DNA from: Cyanobium sp. CH-040
Lineage (GTDB): Bacteria; Cyanobacteriota; Cyanobacteriia; PCC-6307; Cyanobiaceae
Assembly: GCF_024346135.1 (NCBI RefSeq)
Contig: NZ_JAGQCJ010000013.1
Span: 18,226-82,225 of the forward strand
Reading direction: 5' to 3'
Length of the DNA stretch: 64,000 nt
Below the pieces are notes generated by a model. It saw nothing but the letters and a program-made list of their open reading frames with translations, searched no databases and was not told where the DNA came from. Shown in pieces: positions 62,766-64,000 of this stretch (within the stretch, counting starts at the first letter, position 1; the number at the start of each line of letters is the position of its first letter). Position numbers and translations under genes: made by a program.

Positions 62766-63749
62766 CTAACCAGCTGCCGCCAGCTGCTGGGCCATGGCCT
62801 CGGCCCGGCGCCGCAGCGGCGCCGGCAGCCAGGGGATCCAGCGGTCATGCACGCACAGCCGGGGCCGCAGGCGCCAGCCCCGTAGCGCGAGGCGCTCGGC
62901 CAGTGCCGGAGGGGGCGGCTGCGGGTAGGCGGGGTTGATCACATCGCCGGTGTCGATCCCGCCCAGATCGTCGATGCCGGCCTCCAGCGCCTCCACCAGG
63001 CGATCGGCGGGCCAGAGGTTGGGCGGCAGCTGCAGGTGCACCTCCGGCGGCAGGATCCGCCGCGCCTCGGCGATGGTGCTCAGCAGCGCGTTCACCGCCT
63101 CCGGGGGCAGGGGTGCGGCGGTCGTGCCATCGGGCCGCCAGGGCTGCAGGATCACCTCCTGGATGTGGCCCCAGCGCCGCTGCAGCAGGGCGATGAGCTC
63201 CAGGGCATCGCGGCGTTGCGCAGCGCTTTCCCCCACCCCCAGCAGCAGGCCCGTGGTGAAGGGAATGCCCAGCCGGCCCGCCTGCTCCAGCTGACCCAGC
63301 CGCACCGCGAGGCGCTTGCTGGGGGCCTGCCGGTGCAGGGCGTCGTAGGCCGGGCCCAGACCCTCCAGCATCAACCCCAGGGATGGATTGAGCCGCCCCA
63401 GCGCGGACATCTCCCGCAGCGACAACGGTCCGGCATTGGTGTGGGGCAGGCGCCCGGCCGCCAGGGCCAGGGCGCTGAGGCTGCGCAGACGCGCGAACCA
63501 GTTTCCCCGGCCCCTGGAGCCGGGGGGCAGTTCACCGCTGAGCAGCAGCACCTCGCGAGCGGCCGGACTGGCCTTGAGGCGGACCCGGGCGGCGCCGGCA
63601 TCGAGACCGTCGGACAGCGGCCCGTCGCCGGCCAGCTCCCCGGGGGCCGGCGAGCGCCGGAAACTGCAGTAGCCGCAGGCGTTGAAGCACACCCTGGTGG
63701 GCACCAGGGTGACGCTCGGGCTCCAGGTGATGAGCGGGGACCGGGACAT
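62766..63749 (-). CDS. cofG: 7,8-didemethyl-8-hydroxy-5-deazariboflavin synthase subunit CofG
   Basis: 327 residues from the ATG at 63749 (MSRSPLITWSPSVTLVPTRVCFNACGYCSF). The radical SAM cluster motif CFNACGYC (CxxxCxxC) is near residue 22; GIPFTTGLLLGVGE and GGIDTGDVINP are further CofG features. With CofH it makes the deazaflavin F0, used as photolyase antenna or for F420. cofH is not in the window. It is divergent from the putative psbA. Confidence 0.9.
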   Translation of the reverse strand: MSRSPLITWSPSVTLVPTRVCFNACGYCSFRRSPAPGELAGDGPLSDGLDAGAARVRLKASPAAREVLLLSGELPPGSRGRGNWFARLRSLSALALAAGRLPHTNAGPLSLREMSALGRLNPSLGLMLEGLGPAYDALHRQAPSKRLAVRLGQLEQAGRLGIPFTTGLLLGVGESAAQRRDALELIALLQRRWGHIQEVILQPWRPDGTTAAPLPPEAVNALLSTIAEARRILPPEVHLQLPPNLWPADRLVEALEAGIDDLGGIDTGDVINPAYPQPPPPALAERLALRGWRLRPRLCVHDRWIPWLPAPLRRRAEAMAQQLAAAG

Positions 63750-63906
63750 GGCACCAGGGCAGAACGGCGATGGCTGGGCGGAGTCGCGATGAGGAGGACA
63801 GGACAGGAGGCCCGGCCCCGCCGCCCTGCAACGCCCCTTCACAAACCCCGCAATGTTCTGTTACGTTGCTTGTTGACGGGTTCCCGTCCTGCATCCCTCC
63901 GGGCCT

Positions 63907-63927
63907 GCCCTGCCGTTGCGGCAGGGC
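63907..63927 (+). promoter_or_regulatory. Hairpin in the leader of the last gene
   Basis: GCCCTGCCG (63907-63915) pairs perfectly with CGGCAGGGC (63919-63927) around TTG, 57 bases before the ATG at 63985. No T-tract follows. It is probably part of the 5' leader of the gene that begins at the window edge. Confidence 0.5.
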
Positions 63928-63984
63928 CGCCGTCAGCTCCGCCTGGCCGGTCGTCCGGAACTCTCGTTTCCAACCCCTGTTCTC

Positions 63985-64000
63985 ATGACCACCACTCTCC
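63985..64000 (+). CDS. Start of a CDS cut by the window edge, possibly psbA
   Basis: Only five codons are visible (MTTTL). Many cyanobacterial D1 proteins begin MTTTL or MTTTI, and a psbA gene would fit beside a photosynthesis-linked radical SAM gene. The upstream 235 bases hold GTTACGTT (63859-63866), faintly like an RpaB box. The identification is a guess from five residues and context. Confidence 0.3.

Overview
The window looks like a chromosome segment of a high-GC unicellular picocyanobacterium of the Cyanobium/Synechococcus (alpha-cyanobacterial) type. The evidence is gene content: photosystem I genes psaA, psaB, psaI and psaL, a ferredoxin-type glutamate synthase, LL-diaminopimelate aminotransferase, an MPBQ/MSBQ-type methyltransferase, a cyanobacterial RNase E with an arginine-rich tail, and CofG. 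The assignment is by recognition of protein families; no search was run. Most of the window is GC-rich, with one clearly AT-richer island.

Layout. 1-14984 is the large ribosomal protein block (S10-spc-alpha type): rplB (partial) to rplO, secY, adk, rpmJ, rpsM, rpsK, rpoA, rplQ, truA, rplM, rpsI, rpmE and prfA. rpsN, rpmD and infA are not at their E. coli-like positions. A convincing intrinsic terminator lies inside the block between rplO and secY. 15028-21538 is mainly a cell-envelope neighbourhood: an HNH nuclease, a single-chain MurF-alanine racemase fusion, tRNA-Ser(GCT), a serine hydrolase, an NlpC/P60 hydrolase, a membrane glycosyltransferase and a small membrane protein. 21616-27671 holds the photosystem I genes: psaI and psaL on +, psaB and psaA on -, with terminators for both directions between them. 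Strong RNA hairpins sit in the psaA leader, the psaI-psaL spacer and the psaB 3' region. 28127-32266 holds a lipoprotein, a CbiG-CobJ fusion, tRNA-Pro(CGG) and lipA.

32324-37452 is an AT-richer island with two different sulfotransferase-like genes and a 1093-residue two-domain glycosyltransferase, probably for a sulfated surface glycan. 37707-42320 is glutamate synthase, followed by a NAGPA-domain exported protein and an IscA-like protein. 44897-49753 is the str operon (rpsL, rpsG, fusA, tuf, rpsJ), ending in a strong hairpin. 49913-63749 carries a LON-domain protein, a quinone methyltransferase, pheA, a DUF1997 protein, rnhB, rne, a radical SAM-DUF2344 protein, dapL, clpS, a CPBP protease, a photosynthesis-linked radical SAM protein and cofG. 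The last 16 bases begin a CDS that could be psbA.

No CRISPR array, insertion sequence, rRNA or classical defence system was seen. The observations most worth following are the MurF-Alr fusion, which resembles the Bacteroidota type, the sulfotransferase/glycosyltransferase island, the structured psaAB leader with a perfect 17-bp inverted repeat, the terminator inside the ribosomal block, and the radical SAM-DUF2344/RNase E linkage.
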